From Rhodospirillaceae bacterium (GTDB lineage Bacteria; Pseudomonadota; Alphaproteobacteria; Rhodospirillales; Magnetospirillaceae), in the NCBI GenBank assembly GCA_013349735.1, contig DUZC01000196.1:1-6248 (forward strand): a stretch of 6,248 nucleotides of DNA, in the 5' to 3' direction. Below are positions 1 to 5,328 of the stretch, one piece after another. The notes beneath the pieces are model-generated. The model searched no databases and had not been told where the DNA came from. It saw only the letters and a program-made list of their open reading frames with translations. The translations under genes and the position numbers were made by a program. The number at the start of each line of letters is the position of its first letter. Within the stretch, counting starts at the first letter, position 1.

Positions 1-358
1 CGACAAAAGCGATGACCGTTTGGCCGTGTTTCATCGGCCCGGGCGGCCGTGGGATCTTTATCCCTTCACGGCTTAAAATCAGACATAAAGCCTCAATATC
101 TGGAACACCGATGGCCAAATGGCCAAAGCCATCCCCAAGCTGATAAGGTTCCTCGCGACCCCAGTTATGGGTCAGTTCGATAACTGTTCCCTCGGCTTCT
201 TCGCCATAGCCGACAAAGGCTAACGTGAATTTTCCTTCCGGATAATCGGTGCGCCTTAGTAAACGCATGCCCAGCAGGCGCGTGTAAAAATCCAGAGACT
301 TATCCAAATCTCTGACGCGGATCATGCTGTGAAGAAAACGAAAATTTTGGCGGCTCAT
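1..358 (-). CDS. gloA: Lactoylglutathione lyase (glyoxalase I), C-terminus cut by window edge
   Basis: Glyoxalase I isomerises the hemithioacetal of methylglyoxal and glutathione to S-lactoylglutathione in the cytoplasm. The first 119 residues are visible, and the frame runs open off the left edge. The protein closely follows E. coli GloA: FLHSMIRVRDL near the N-terminus, then FYTRLLGMRLLRR, LAFVGYG, VIELTHNWG and FGHLAIGV. Three of the four metal ligands of the VOC (vicinal oxygen chelate) fold can be assigned by alignment: His10, Glu61 and His80 (E. coli His5, Glu56, His74). The fourth, a Glu near the C-terminus, lies outside the window. The family is about 130-145 residues long, so most of the gene is present. 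The ATG overlaps the lpxB stop as ATGA and has an AGGA ribosome site 7 bases upstream, which supports this start. The four-base overlap suggests co-transcription with lpxB, although the function is unrelated to lipid A. Another VOC-family enzyme is possible, but the match along the whole visible length makes glyoxalase I by far the best call. Confidence 0.93.
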   Translation of the reverse strand, partial: MSRQNFRFLHSMIRVRDLDKSLDFYTRLLGMRLLRRTDYPEGKFTLAFVGYGEEAEGTVIELTHNWGREEPYQLGDGFGHLAIGVPDIEALCLILSREGIKIPRPPGPMKHGQTVIAFV

Positions 359-1518
359 GGCACTTTCCTGATACTGGTAAGGATGAAATCAGCGGCTCGC
401 TGGCTAGGACTGCCCTTATCCTGACCCAGTCTTTCCAGAGCTTCCCTGATCCCAGCAAGTTGCGACTGCCGGGCAGCCCCCTTCTCCATCAGCTCTAACA
501 CCGCCGGTGCCAGGATCTCGGCACGGCACTGTTCCTGCAGAAACTCTGGAACAATTTCCCTGCCCATCAGCAAATTCAGCAGACAGACATTTTTCACTTT
601 CAGCAGGAAACGGATCAAAAAGGCTGTCAAGGGAGCCACCCGATAGGCAATAACCATCGGCAAACTGGCCATGGCGAGTTCCAACGCGACGGTTCCAGAG
701 GCTGCCAGGGCGGTCTGGCAGGCCGCAAAAGCGTCGTAACGCTCTTGCTGACCGAAAACCACGGTTACCGGGGCATCCCACGCGCGCACCGCAGCAGAGA
801 CCTCCTTTGCAACCGTTTCAACCGTTGGAACCACCAGCTGCAAATTGGGATAATGCGCACGAAGCGCCTCTACCGTTTGGGCAAAGACCGGCAATAAACG
901 CGATGTTTCCGAGTGACGACTGCCGGGTAAAACACAAAGCAAGGGTGTATCCGGCGCGATATGATGTCTTAGCCGGAAGGCTTCACCATTGCCTTTTTCT
1001 GCTCCGCTTTCCAGCACCGCGTGACCAACATGGACGGCCGGCAGTTTTACTTTTTGAAAATATGCTGGCTCGTTGGGCAACAGGCACAGCAATAAATCAA
1101 GACGCGAAGCCAGACTATGAACACGCCTTTCCTTCCAGGCCCAGACCATCGGCGCGACATAATGAATGCGCGGTGCCGGATAGCCTTCTTCTTTCAACTG
1201 CTGGTGGATCCGTCCGCTAAAGCCCCAGGAATCGACGGTTACAATGACATCCGGCCGCATCCTGCGGATATCAGCCATGGTCTGCCGCAAACGCCCCAAA
1301 AGTTTCGGGATCCGGGGCACCACCTCGGCCAGCCCCATAATCGCCAAATCCGCCTGAGGAAATAAACTATCCAACCCCTGCGCGCGCATCGCTTCGCCGC
1401 CAATGCCGCAAAAGCGCAGCTCCGCTCCGCCAAGGGCTCTTAGCGCGACCATCAGTCGGGCCGCCAGAAGATCACCAGAAGGTTCTCCGGCAATCAAATA
1501 GATCAGGGGCTGGTTCAT
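355..1518 (-). CDS. lpxB: Lipid-A-disaccharide synthase
   Basis: LpxB is a GT19 glycosyltransferase at the inner face of the inner membrane. It joins UDP-2,3-diacylglucosamine to lipid X, forming the beta-1,6 disaccharide of lipid A and releasing UDP. The 387 residues match the usual length (E. coli 382). Landmarks in order: AGEPSGD (10-16), the AIMGLAEV segment (59-66), VDSWGF with Asp96 aligning with E. coli Asp98, IHYVAPMVWAWKERRV (118-133), LPGSR with Arg201 aligning with E. coli Arg201, ASGTVALELA (273-282) and NLLMGREIVPEFLQ (315-328). Asp98 and Arg201 are reported as important for E. coli activity. The chosen ATG (MNQPLIYLIAGEPSGD) overlaps the lpxI stop as ATGA. The frame stays open for another 80 codons upstream inside lpxI, but that stretch is Gly/Arg/Cys-rich and unlike any LpxB, so it is not counted. 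No strong ribosome site precedes the ATG, which suggests coupling to lpxI. The substrate is made by the upstream genes, with LpxI supplying lipid X. Confidence 0.97.
   Translation of the reverse strand: MNQPLIYLIAGEPSGDLLAARLMVALRALGGAELRFCGIGGEAMRAQGLDSLFPQADLAIMGLAEVVPRIPKLLGRLRQTMADIRRMRPDVIVTVDSWGFSGRIHQQLKEEGYPAPRIHYVAPMVWAWKERRVHSLASRLDLLLCLLPNEPAYFQKVKLPAVHVGHAVLESGAEKGNGEAFRLRHHIAPDTPLLCVLPGSRHSETSRLLPVFAQTVEALRAHYPNLQLVVPTVETVAKEVSAAVRAWDAPVTVVFGQQERYDAFAACQTALAASGTVALELAMASLPMVIAYRVAPLTAFLIRFLLKVKNVCLLNLLMGREIVPEFLQEQCRAEILAPAVLELMEKGAARQSQLAGIREALERLGQDKGSPSQRAADFILTSIRKVP
366..369 (-). promoter_or_regulatory. Ribosome binding site of gloA
   Basis: AGGA on the minus strand, 7 bases before the gloA ATG and inside the last codons of lpxB. 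It supports the start at 358 and means gloA could be translated independently of, or coupled to, lpxB. Confidence 0.6.
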
Positions 1519-2366
1519 TCCGCCGCTTTGTCCAAACCGATGACGAACAGGCCAGCAGTATCGGCGGCGGCCACGACCGCATCCTCCTCGACCACCAGCG
1601 TTGCCCCCGCCTCGACAGCAATGCCACGCAATCCTGCTTTCGCCAGATTTTGGATGGTGGTGGTACCGATGGTAGGCAAATCGACCCGCTTTTCCTGCCC
1701 CGGTTTGGCTATCTTTACCAAGACACCCCCGGCCCCCTGGCGCGCCAACCGGCCGCATCGTTCAATGAGAGCATCCGTTCCCTCGATAGCCTCGACCCCC
1801 AAGACGATGCCTTGCTGCACCACCACGGATTGCCCGATATCGAGGGCGCCCAGGCCCAATGCGACCCGCAAACCATGCTCAATATCGGCTTTGGCCTGAA
1901 GATCCGGCGAATATTTTCCCCAAACCCCCGGTCTGGCTAACAAATCGCCGAGTACCGACTGCGCGCCGATGACACAGAACCCTTCGCTTTCCAATTCGCC
2001 AATAACCGCTTTTAGCAAGCCGTCATCACCCAAGGCCTTGAAACCAAGTCTGGCAAAAAAGCGCAAAGTCCGCCAGTCCGGGTAAAGCTCGGACAGGGCC
2101 GGGCGGCGCACGGGCCCCGCCATGACAACCTCTCGCACCCCGGCCTTGCGTAACAGCGCGATCGCGCGCCCGGCTTCACCAAGCCGGATCCATTCCTGCG
2201 GAACAGCTTCAAGAGCTGCGGCATCGGCATGACCCTGCAACGCCAGTACAAAAACCCGGCGCCCCTGAGATTGAGCCGCTGCGGCCAGGCGCGCCGGCAA
2301 CGACCCACCCCCGGCAATAATGCCCAAGGCGGGCCAAGCATCCTGGGCCTGCCCTGCCGCCGCCAT
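1515..2366 (-). CDS. lpxI: UDP-2,3-diacylglucosamine pyrophosphatase, LpxI type
   Basis: LpxI hydrolyses UDP-2,3-diacylglucosamine to lipid X and UMP, the step done by the unrelated LpxH in E. coli. The 283 residues are normal for the family (formerly DUF1009). Visible landmarks: the N-terminal GIIAGGGSLP (15-24), MAGPVRRP (82-89), a GDDGLL turn (113-118), GAQSVLGDLLA (134-144), VVQQGIVLGVEAIEGTDALI (182-201, the conserved core) and KIAKPGQEKRVDLPTIG (218-234). Asp229 in the last motif is, by my alignment, the likely counterpart of Caulobacter LpxI Asp225, whose mutation inactivates the enzyme; this is recalled knowledge, not a computed alignment. The ATG has the best ribosome site in the window (AAGGGAGGT ending 4 bases upstream). 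It starts 20 bases after the lpxA stop and overlaps lpxB by four bases. The position directly between lpxA and lpxB is typical of alphaproteobacteria and independently supports the call. Confidence 0.96.
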   Translation of the reverse strand: MAAAGQAQDAWPALGIIAGGGSLPARLAAAAQSQGRRVFVLALQGHADAAALEAVPQEWIRLGEAGRAIALLRKAGVREVVMAGPVRRPALSELYPDWRTLRFFARLGFKALGDDGLLKAVIGELESEGFCVIGAQSVLGDLLARPGVWGKYSPDLQAKADIEHGLRVALGLGALDIGQSVVVQQGIVLGVEAIEGTDALIERCGRLARQGAGGVLVKIAKPGQEKRVDLPTIGTTTIQNLAKAGLRGIAVEAGATLVVEEDAVVAAADTAGLFVIGLDKAAE

Positions 2367-2370
2367 CTGG

Positions 2371-2379
2371 ACCTCCCTT
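2371..2379 (-). promoter_or_regulatory. Strong ribosome binding site of lpxI
   Basis: AAGGGAGGT on the minus strand, 4 bases before the lpxI ATG, in the 20-base gap between lpxA and lpxI. It is the strongest Shine-Dalgarno match at any start in the window, so lpxI need not depend on coupling to lpxA. Confidence 0.8.
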
Positions 2380-2386
2380 GCGTCCG

Positions 2387-3187
2387 CTAACTCAGATTTT
2401 CTATTTTTGGCTGGCAGATCGCTCGCGAACTATCTGCCCGGATAAAATCAAGAATTTCAACCACAGGGGCGACAGTCTTAAACTGAATGGCAACCTCTTC
2501 CAACCGCTCGGACATGGTCCCTTCCGGGGCAAAGAGCAGCCGATAGGCGTTACGCAATTCATGGATATCATCACGAGAGAATCCGCGCCGCTTTAGGCCG
2601 ACCAAATTCAAACCGGAAAGATGCGCGCGATTACCGGTTACGGTGGCATAAGGGATGACATCATTCTCAACCCCGGTCATGCCGCCAACCATGACATGCC
2701 GCCCCACCCGCACAAATTGATGAACGGCCGACAGCCCCCCCAAAACCGCATATTCACCGACGGTGACATGGCCAGCCAAGGTTGCGTTGTTCACCAAAAT
2801 GGCATGATTATCGACCCGACAATCATGGGCAACATGGGCGCCCACCATAAAAAGGCAGTCATTGCCGATTTTCGTCAGCATGCCTCCCCCTTCGGTACCA
2901 GGGTTCATGGTGACATATTCCCGGATCTGATTGCGCTGGCCAATCTCCAGACGACTTGGCTCGCCATGATATTTTAGATCCTGCGGTCTTTGGCCAAGGG
3001 AAGCGAAGGGATAGACCACGGTCTCAGCACCGATAGAGGTCAGACCATCAACCACCACATGCGAAATCAAGCGCACCCCTTCGCCAATCTCGACATTGTC
3101 GCCAACCACGCAGAATGGACCGATGGATGCGGTCTCTGCAATTTTTGCCCCCGCGCCAATGACGGCGGTGGAATGAATATCAGCCAT
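2387..3187 (-). CDS. lpxA: Acyl-ACP--UDP-N-acetylglucosamine O-acyltransferase
   Basis: LpxA catalyses the first step of lipid A synthesis: it moves a 3-hydroxyacyl chain from ACP to the 3-position of UDP-GlcNAc in the cytoplasm. The 266 residues match E. coli (262). The N-terminal two thirds is a left-handed beta-helix built of hexapeptide repeats, seen as repeated V/I-I-G-x-x triplets, and the C-terminus is helical (LKRRGFSRDDIHELRNAYRL, 198-217). The catalytic base is His121 in HVAHDC (E. coli His125), with His118 and His156 (E. coli His122 and His160) also kept. The conserved NNATLAGHV (133-141) and TGNRAHLSGLN (184-194) segments are intact. Gly169 sits at the position of the E. coli Gly173 acyl-chain ruler, so a long hydroxyacyl donor is predicted. 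The ATG shares one base with the fabZ TAA (TAATG) and has only a weak ribosome site, suggesting coupling to fabZ. The last residues after ICQP (KIENLS) form a short tail that I cannot assign. Confidence 0.97.
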   Translation of the reverse strand: MADIHSTAVIGAGAKIAETASIGPFCVVGDNVEIGEGVRLISHVVVDGLTSIGAETVVYPFASLGQRPQDLKYHGEPSRLEIGQRNQIREYVTMNPGTEGGGMLTKIGNDCLFMVGAHVAHDCRVDNHAILVNNATLAGHVTVGEYAVLGGLSAVHQFVRVGRHVMVGGMTGVENDVIPYATVTGNRAHLSGLNLVGLKRRGFSRDDIHELRNAYRLLFAPEGTMSERLEEVAIQFKTVAPVVEILDFIRADSSRAICQPKIENLS

Positions 3188-3660
3188 TAACTGTCCATGA
3201 TCATGGCCGCGTAGGTCGCTTCTGCCATCAAGACACCATCCACTTTAGCTTCGCCGCGGAATTTCCAGACATTGCCACGGCTGCGCTCCTTGAAAACATG
3301 CACATAAAGGGTATCTCCCGGCACCACCGGCTTGCGGAAACGGGCATTCTCAACGGACATGAAATAGACCAGCTTACCTTCGGCATGTTCTCCCAAAGTC
3401 TGGACAACCAGAACGGCGGCGGTCTGTGCCATCGCCTCAATGATCAGGACGCCAGGCATAATCGGCCGCTGCGGAAAGTGACCCTGAAAATGGGGCTCAG
3501 ACACCGTCACATTCTTGATGCCAACGGCACTGCTGTTGGGAACAACATTGATAACTTTATCGACCATCAGAAACGGATAGCGATGCGGGATCATCTGCAT
3601 CACCCGCATGATATCCAAAGTAAACCCAGTATTATTCTCCGCGGTATCCATCGTGCTCAT
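3187..3660 (-). CDS. fabZ: 3-hydroxyacyl-[acyl-carrier-protein] dehydratase FabZ
   Basis: FabZ dehydrates (3R)-3-hydroxyacyl-ACP to trans-2-enoyl-ACP in fatty acid elongation. It competes with LpxA and LpxD for hydroxyacyl-ACP, which gives its place in this operon a clear logic. From the ATG at 3660 the protein has 157 residues (E. coli FabZ 151). The hot-dog fold signatures are present: IPHRYPFLMVDKV (24-36), then GHFPQRPIMPGVLIIEAMAQ (60-79) with catalytic His61 and Glu75 at the same spacing as E. coli His54 and Glu68, and NARFRKPVVPGDTL (105-118). The ATG at 3660 overlaps the lpxD stop as ATGA. A second ATG three codons on (3651) is better spaced from the AAGGA element, so the true protein may be three residues shorter. 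The frame is also open upstream to an ATG at 3720, but those 20 extra residues lie inside lpxD and are not FabZ-like. The stop overlaps the lpxA start by one base. Confidence 0.97.
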   Translation of the reverse strand: MSTMDTAENNTGFTLDIMRVMQMIPHRYPFLMVDKVINVVPNSSAVGIKNVTVSEPHFQGHFPQRPIMPGVLIIEAMAQTAAVLVVQTLGEHAEGKLVYFMSVENARFRKPVVPGDTLYVHVFKERSRGNVWKFRGEAKVDGVLMAEATYAAMIMDS

Positions 3661-4688
3661 TCCTTGGAGGACCCGCCCTTGCGGGCCAGTTTTGCCAAAA
3701 TCGCATTTTGACGCAGCCACTCGGTCATCGATGTCGCCGGTGATCCGCCAACCGTCATTCCTGCAGGAACATCGCGCATTACGCCACTTTGCGCACCAAG
3801 ACGAGCTCCCATTCCGATATGCAAATGTCCGGTCACCCCGACTTGCCCCCCCACAGCCACAAAATCGTCAAGCCGGGTGCTGCCGGAAATGCCCGCCTGG
3901 GCAACAATCACACAGCCCCGACCGATCCGTACGTTGTGCCCGATCTGCACCAGATTATCAATCTTGCTGCCGGCACCAATAACCGTATCCGGACCGGCCC
4001 CCCGATCAATAGTGGTGTTGGCGCCAATCTCAACCTCGTCTTCGATGATCACGCGACCCAACTGGGGGACTTTTAGATGTCCGCCAGGCCCCATTGCAAA
4101 GCCAAAGCCATCCTGACCAATTCGAGCGCCGGGATAAATATTGACGTTATTGCCAACCAGACAATGGCTTAGGGTTGCTCCTGCCCCAATGATGCAGCCA
4201 GACCCCAGGACAACACCGGGCCCAATGACCGCGTTGGCACCGATCCGACAGAAGTCACCCAGCTCGGCCCTTGCCCCAATGACAGCGCCCGGATCAATCT
4301 GGACACCCGTCCCCAGAACAGCCGTGGGATCAACGACACAGCCTTCCGCCACTCGGGCTTGCGGTACGGGCACGGGGTAAAAGGCCTGAGCCACCAGCGC
4401 ATAAGCCCGGTAGGGATCAGAGGCCAGAAGCAAATTGACCCCGGCCGGGGCTAAATATGCCAATTTGGGGTCTACCAGACAGGCTCCTGCCCGCGTTTGG
4501 CGAAACGCGTCTACATATTTGCGGTTATCAAGAAAGGTAATCTGCTCAGGCCCCGCCACATCAACGGCAGCCACATCGGTAAGCAGACGGGACGGATCTG
4601 CCCCATCCGCCACCAATGCACCCGAACGGCTGGCGAGTTCACCCAGTGTGAACGGGCCAGCCCGTTGAAAAAAACGCGGATCGGCCAT
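3657..4688 (-). CDS. lpxD: UDP-3-O-acylglucosamine N-acyltransferase
   Basis: LpxD adds the second 3-hydroxyacyl chain, on the 2-amino group of UDP-3-O-acylglucosamine, in the cytoplasm. The 343 residues match the family (E. coli 341). The N-terminal uridine-binding domain (about 1-105) contains the ITFLDNRKY motif (50-58). A left-handed beta-helix follows, with hexapeptide repeats from about 113 to 315 (PTAVLGTGVQIDPGAVIGARAELG and onward), including NIYPGARIGQDGFGFA (183-198). The catalytic His251 lies in NLVQIGHNVRIG (E. coli His239). The C-terminal helix EWLRQNAILAKLARKG is the usual ACP- and trimer-contacting tail of the family. The ATG follows the skp TAA after 4 bases and has no clear ribosome site, so translation probably depends on coupling to skp. 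The stop overlaps the fabZ start by four bases. Confidence 0.97.
   Translation of the reverse strand: MADPRFFQRAGPFTLGELASRSGALVADGADPSRLLTDVAAVDVAGPEQITFLDNRKYVDAFRQTRAGACLVDPKLAYLAPAGVNLLLASDPYRAYALVAQAFYPVPVPQARVAEGCVVDPTAVLGTGVQIDPGAVIGARAELGDFCRIGANAVIGPGVVLGSGCIIGAGATLSHCLVGNNVNIYPGARIGQDGFGFAMGPGGHLKVPQLGRVIIEDEVEIGANTTIDRGAGPDTVIGAGSKIDNLVQIGHNVRIGRGCVIVAQAGISGSTRLDDFVAVGGQVGVTGHLHIGMGARLGAQSGVMRDVPAGMTVGGSPATSMTEWLRQNAILAKLARKGGSSKE
3661..3665 (-). promoter_or_regulatory. Probable ribosome binding site of fabZ (start-deciding)
   Basis: AAGGA on the minus strand, made by the last sense codons of lpxD. It touches the ATG at 3660 with no spacer but lies 9 bases before the in-frame ATG at 3651. 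By spacing it favours initiation at 3651, while the ATGA overlap with lpxD favours reinitiation at 3660. Confidence 0.45.
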
Positions 4689-4692
4689 GAAT

Positions 4693-5328
4693 TTATTGGG
4701 ATTTCTTTTTTGTCGTGGCGTTATCCGATCCGGCCGACGGCGTCATCTCCAGTTCGACCTTAGGGGCCGGAAAGTCAACACGGGTCAGCTTTTTATCCAT
4801 GGCCGCAACGACTTCTTTGGTCACGTTCATTTTCTCGTCAAACAAGATCACCTGGGTCCGCGGCAGGACCATCGTGAAACCGCGGGTCTGAGCGACTTCT
4901 TGCGTGGCTTCCAGCATCGCCTTTTGAATCTGCGCCATGGCCGTGCTGTAGGACTTCTGGAAGGCCTTTTCGCGCGCGAAGCTCTTATTCTTGAACTGGC
5001 CAACCTGTTCTTCAAACGCACGAACCCGTTCGCCAAAAGCTTCCTGGGTCAAAACCTTTTTTTGCTGCTCATTGGCCAGCTCCTGCTGGGTCGCCCGCAG
5101 CGCGGCTTCTTCTTTATTGTTCTCCTGAACGAAGGTCTGTTGATATTTTTCGGCTTGGCTGCGCACGCTTTTGGCGGCCTGGGTTTCCTGTAAAACCATA
5201 TCGACGTCAAGAACGCCGATCACCTGCGCTGCCTGCTGCGCCTGCACCGTCAATGGAAGCAAAAGCAGAGCAGCGGCCATCAAACCGCCAGCGAAAGAGC
5301 GCCGGCCGAACATAAGCTTTAAAGTCAT
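4693..5328 (-). CDS. skp: Periplasmic OmpH/Skp-family chaperone
   Basis: Skp binds unfolded outer-membrane proteins as they leave the Sec translocon and carries them through the periplasm towards the BAM complex. The product has 211 residues, longer than E. coli Skp (161). A Sec signal peptide is clear: positive start (MTLKLMFGRR), hydrophobic core (about 12-26) and a likely signal peptidase I site after VQA at residue 30. The mature start, VIGVLDVDMVL, is the usual first beta strand of OmpH proteins. A long charged, Gln-, Glu- and Lys-rich stretch (about 45-140) fits the coiled-coil tentacles, and FTMVLPRTQVILFDEKMNVTKEVVAAMDKKL (151-181) is the conserved closing segment. A polar tail of about 30 residues ending in KKKSQ follows and is absent from E. 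coli Skp. The ATG overlaps the bamA TAA by one base and has GAGG 5 bases upstream. Sequence conservation in this family is low, so the call rests on architecture plus position after bamA. Confidence 0.93.
   Translation of the reverse strand: MTLKLMFGRRSFAGGLMAAALLLLPLTVQAQQAAQVIGVLDVDMVLQETQAAKSVRSQAEKYQQTFVQENNKEEAALRATQQELANEQQKKVLTQEAFGERVRAFEEQVGQFKNKSFAREKAFQKSYSTAMAQIQKAMLEATQEVAQTRGFTMVLPRTQVILFDEKMNVTKEVVAAMDKKLTRVDFPAPKVELEMTPSAGSDNATTKKKSQ

Noticed and set aside
807..1220. 137-codon open frame on the plus strand across lpxB
   Set aside because: Antisense shadow of lpxB with no family-like sequence. Other plus-strand frames over lpxI, lpxA, lpxD and bamA were rejected for the same reason.
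1519..1758. Upstream in-frame extension of lpxB (80 codons)
   Set aside because: It lies entirely inside lpxI in another frame, is Gly/Arg/Cys-rich, and resembles no LpxB N-terminus. The ATG at 1518 gives the standard family start.
2367..2386. The 20-base lpxA-lpxI gap, considered as a promoter
   Set aside because: It is too short for -35 and -10 boxes and is mostly occupied by the lpxI ribosome site.
3195..3206. Perfect 12-base palindrome CCATGATCATGG just before the fabZ stop
   Set aside because: One or two such palindromes are expected by chance in a window this size, and the sequence is explained by the Met-Ile-Met codons of FabZ.
3661..3720. 20-residue N-terminal extension of fabZ
   Set aside because: It overlaps the conserved C-terminal helix of lpxD and has no FabZ-like sequence; closer starts exist at 3660 and 3651.
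3657..4688. Repetitive hexapeptide pattern in lpxD and lpxA, considered as tandem DNA repeats
   Set aside because: The periodicity is at protein level (left-handed beta-helix); the DNA copies are too divergent to be a DNA repeat.
4701..4711. T-rich run (A-rich on the coding strand) near the skp-lpxD junction, considered as a terminator
   Set aside because: It encodes the Lys-rich end of Skp, has the wrong polarity (A-rich in the transcript), and no stem precedes it.
4687..5193. 168-codon open frame on the plus strand across skp
   Set aside because: It is antisense to a well-supported gene and reads as a shadow (Phe/Leu-rich reverse of Lys/Glu/Gln codons), with no recognisable family.
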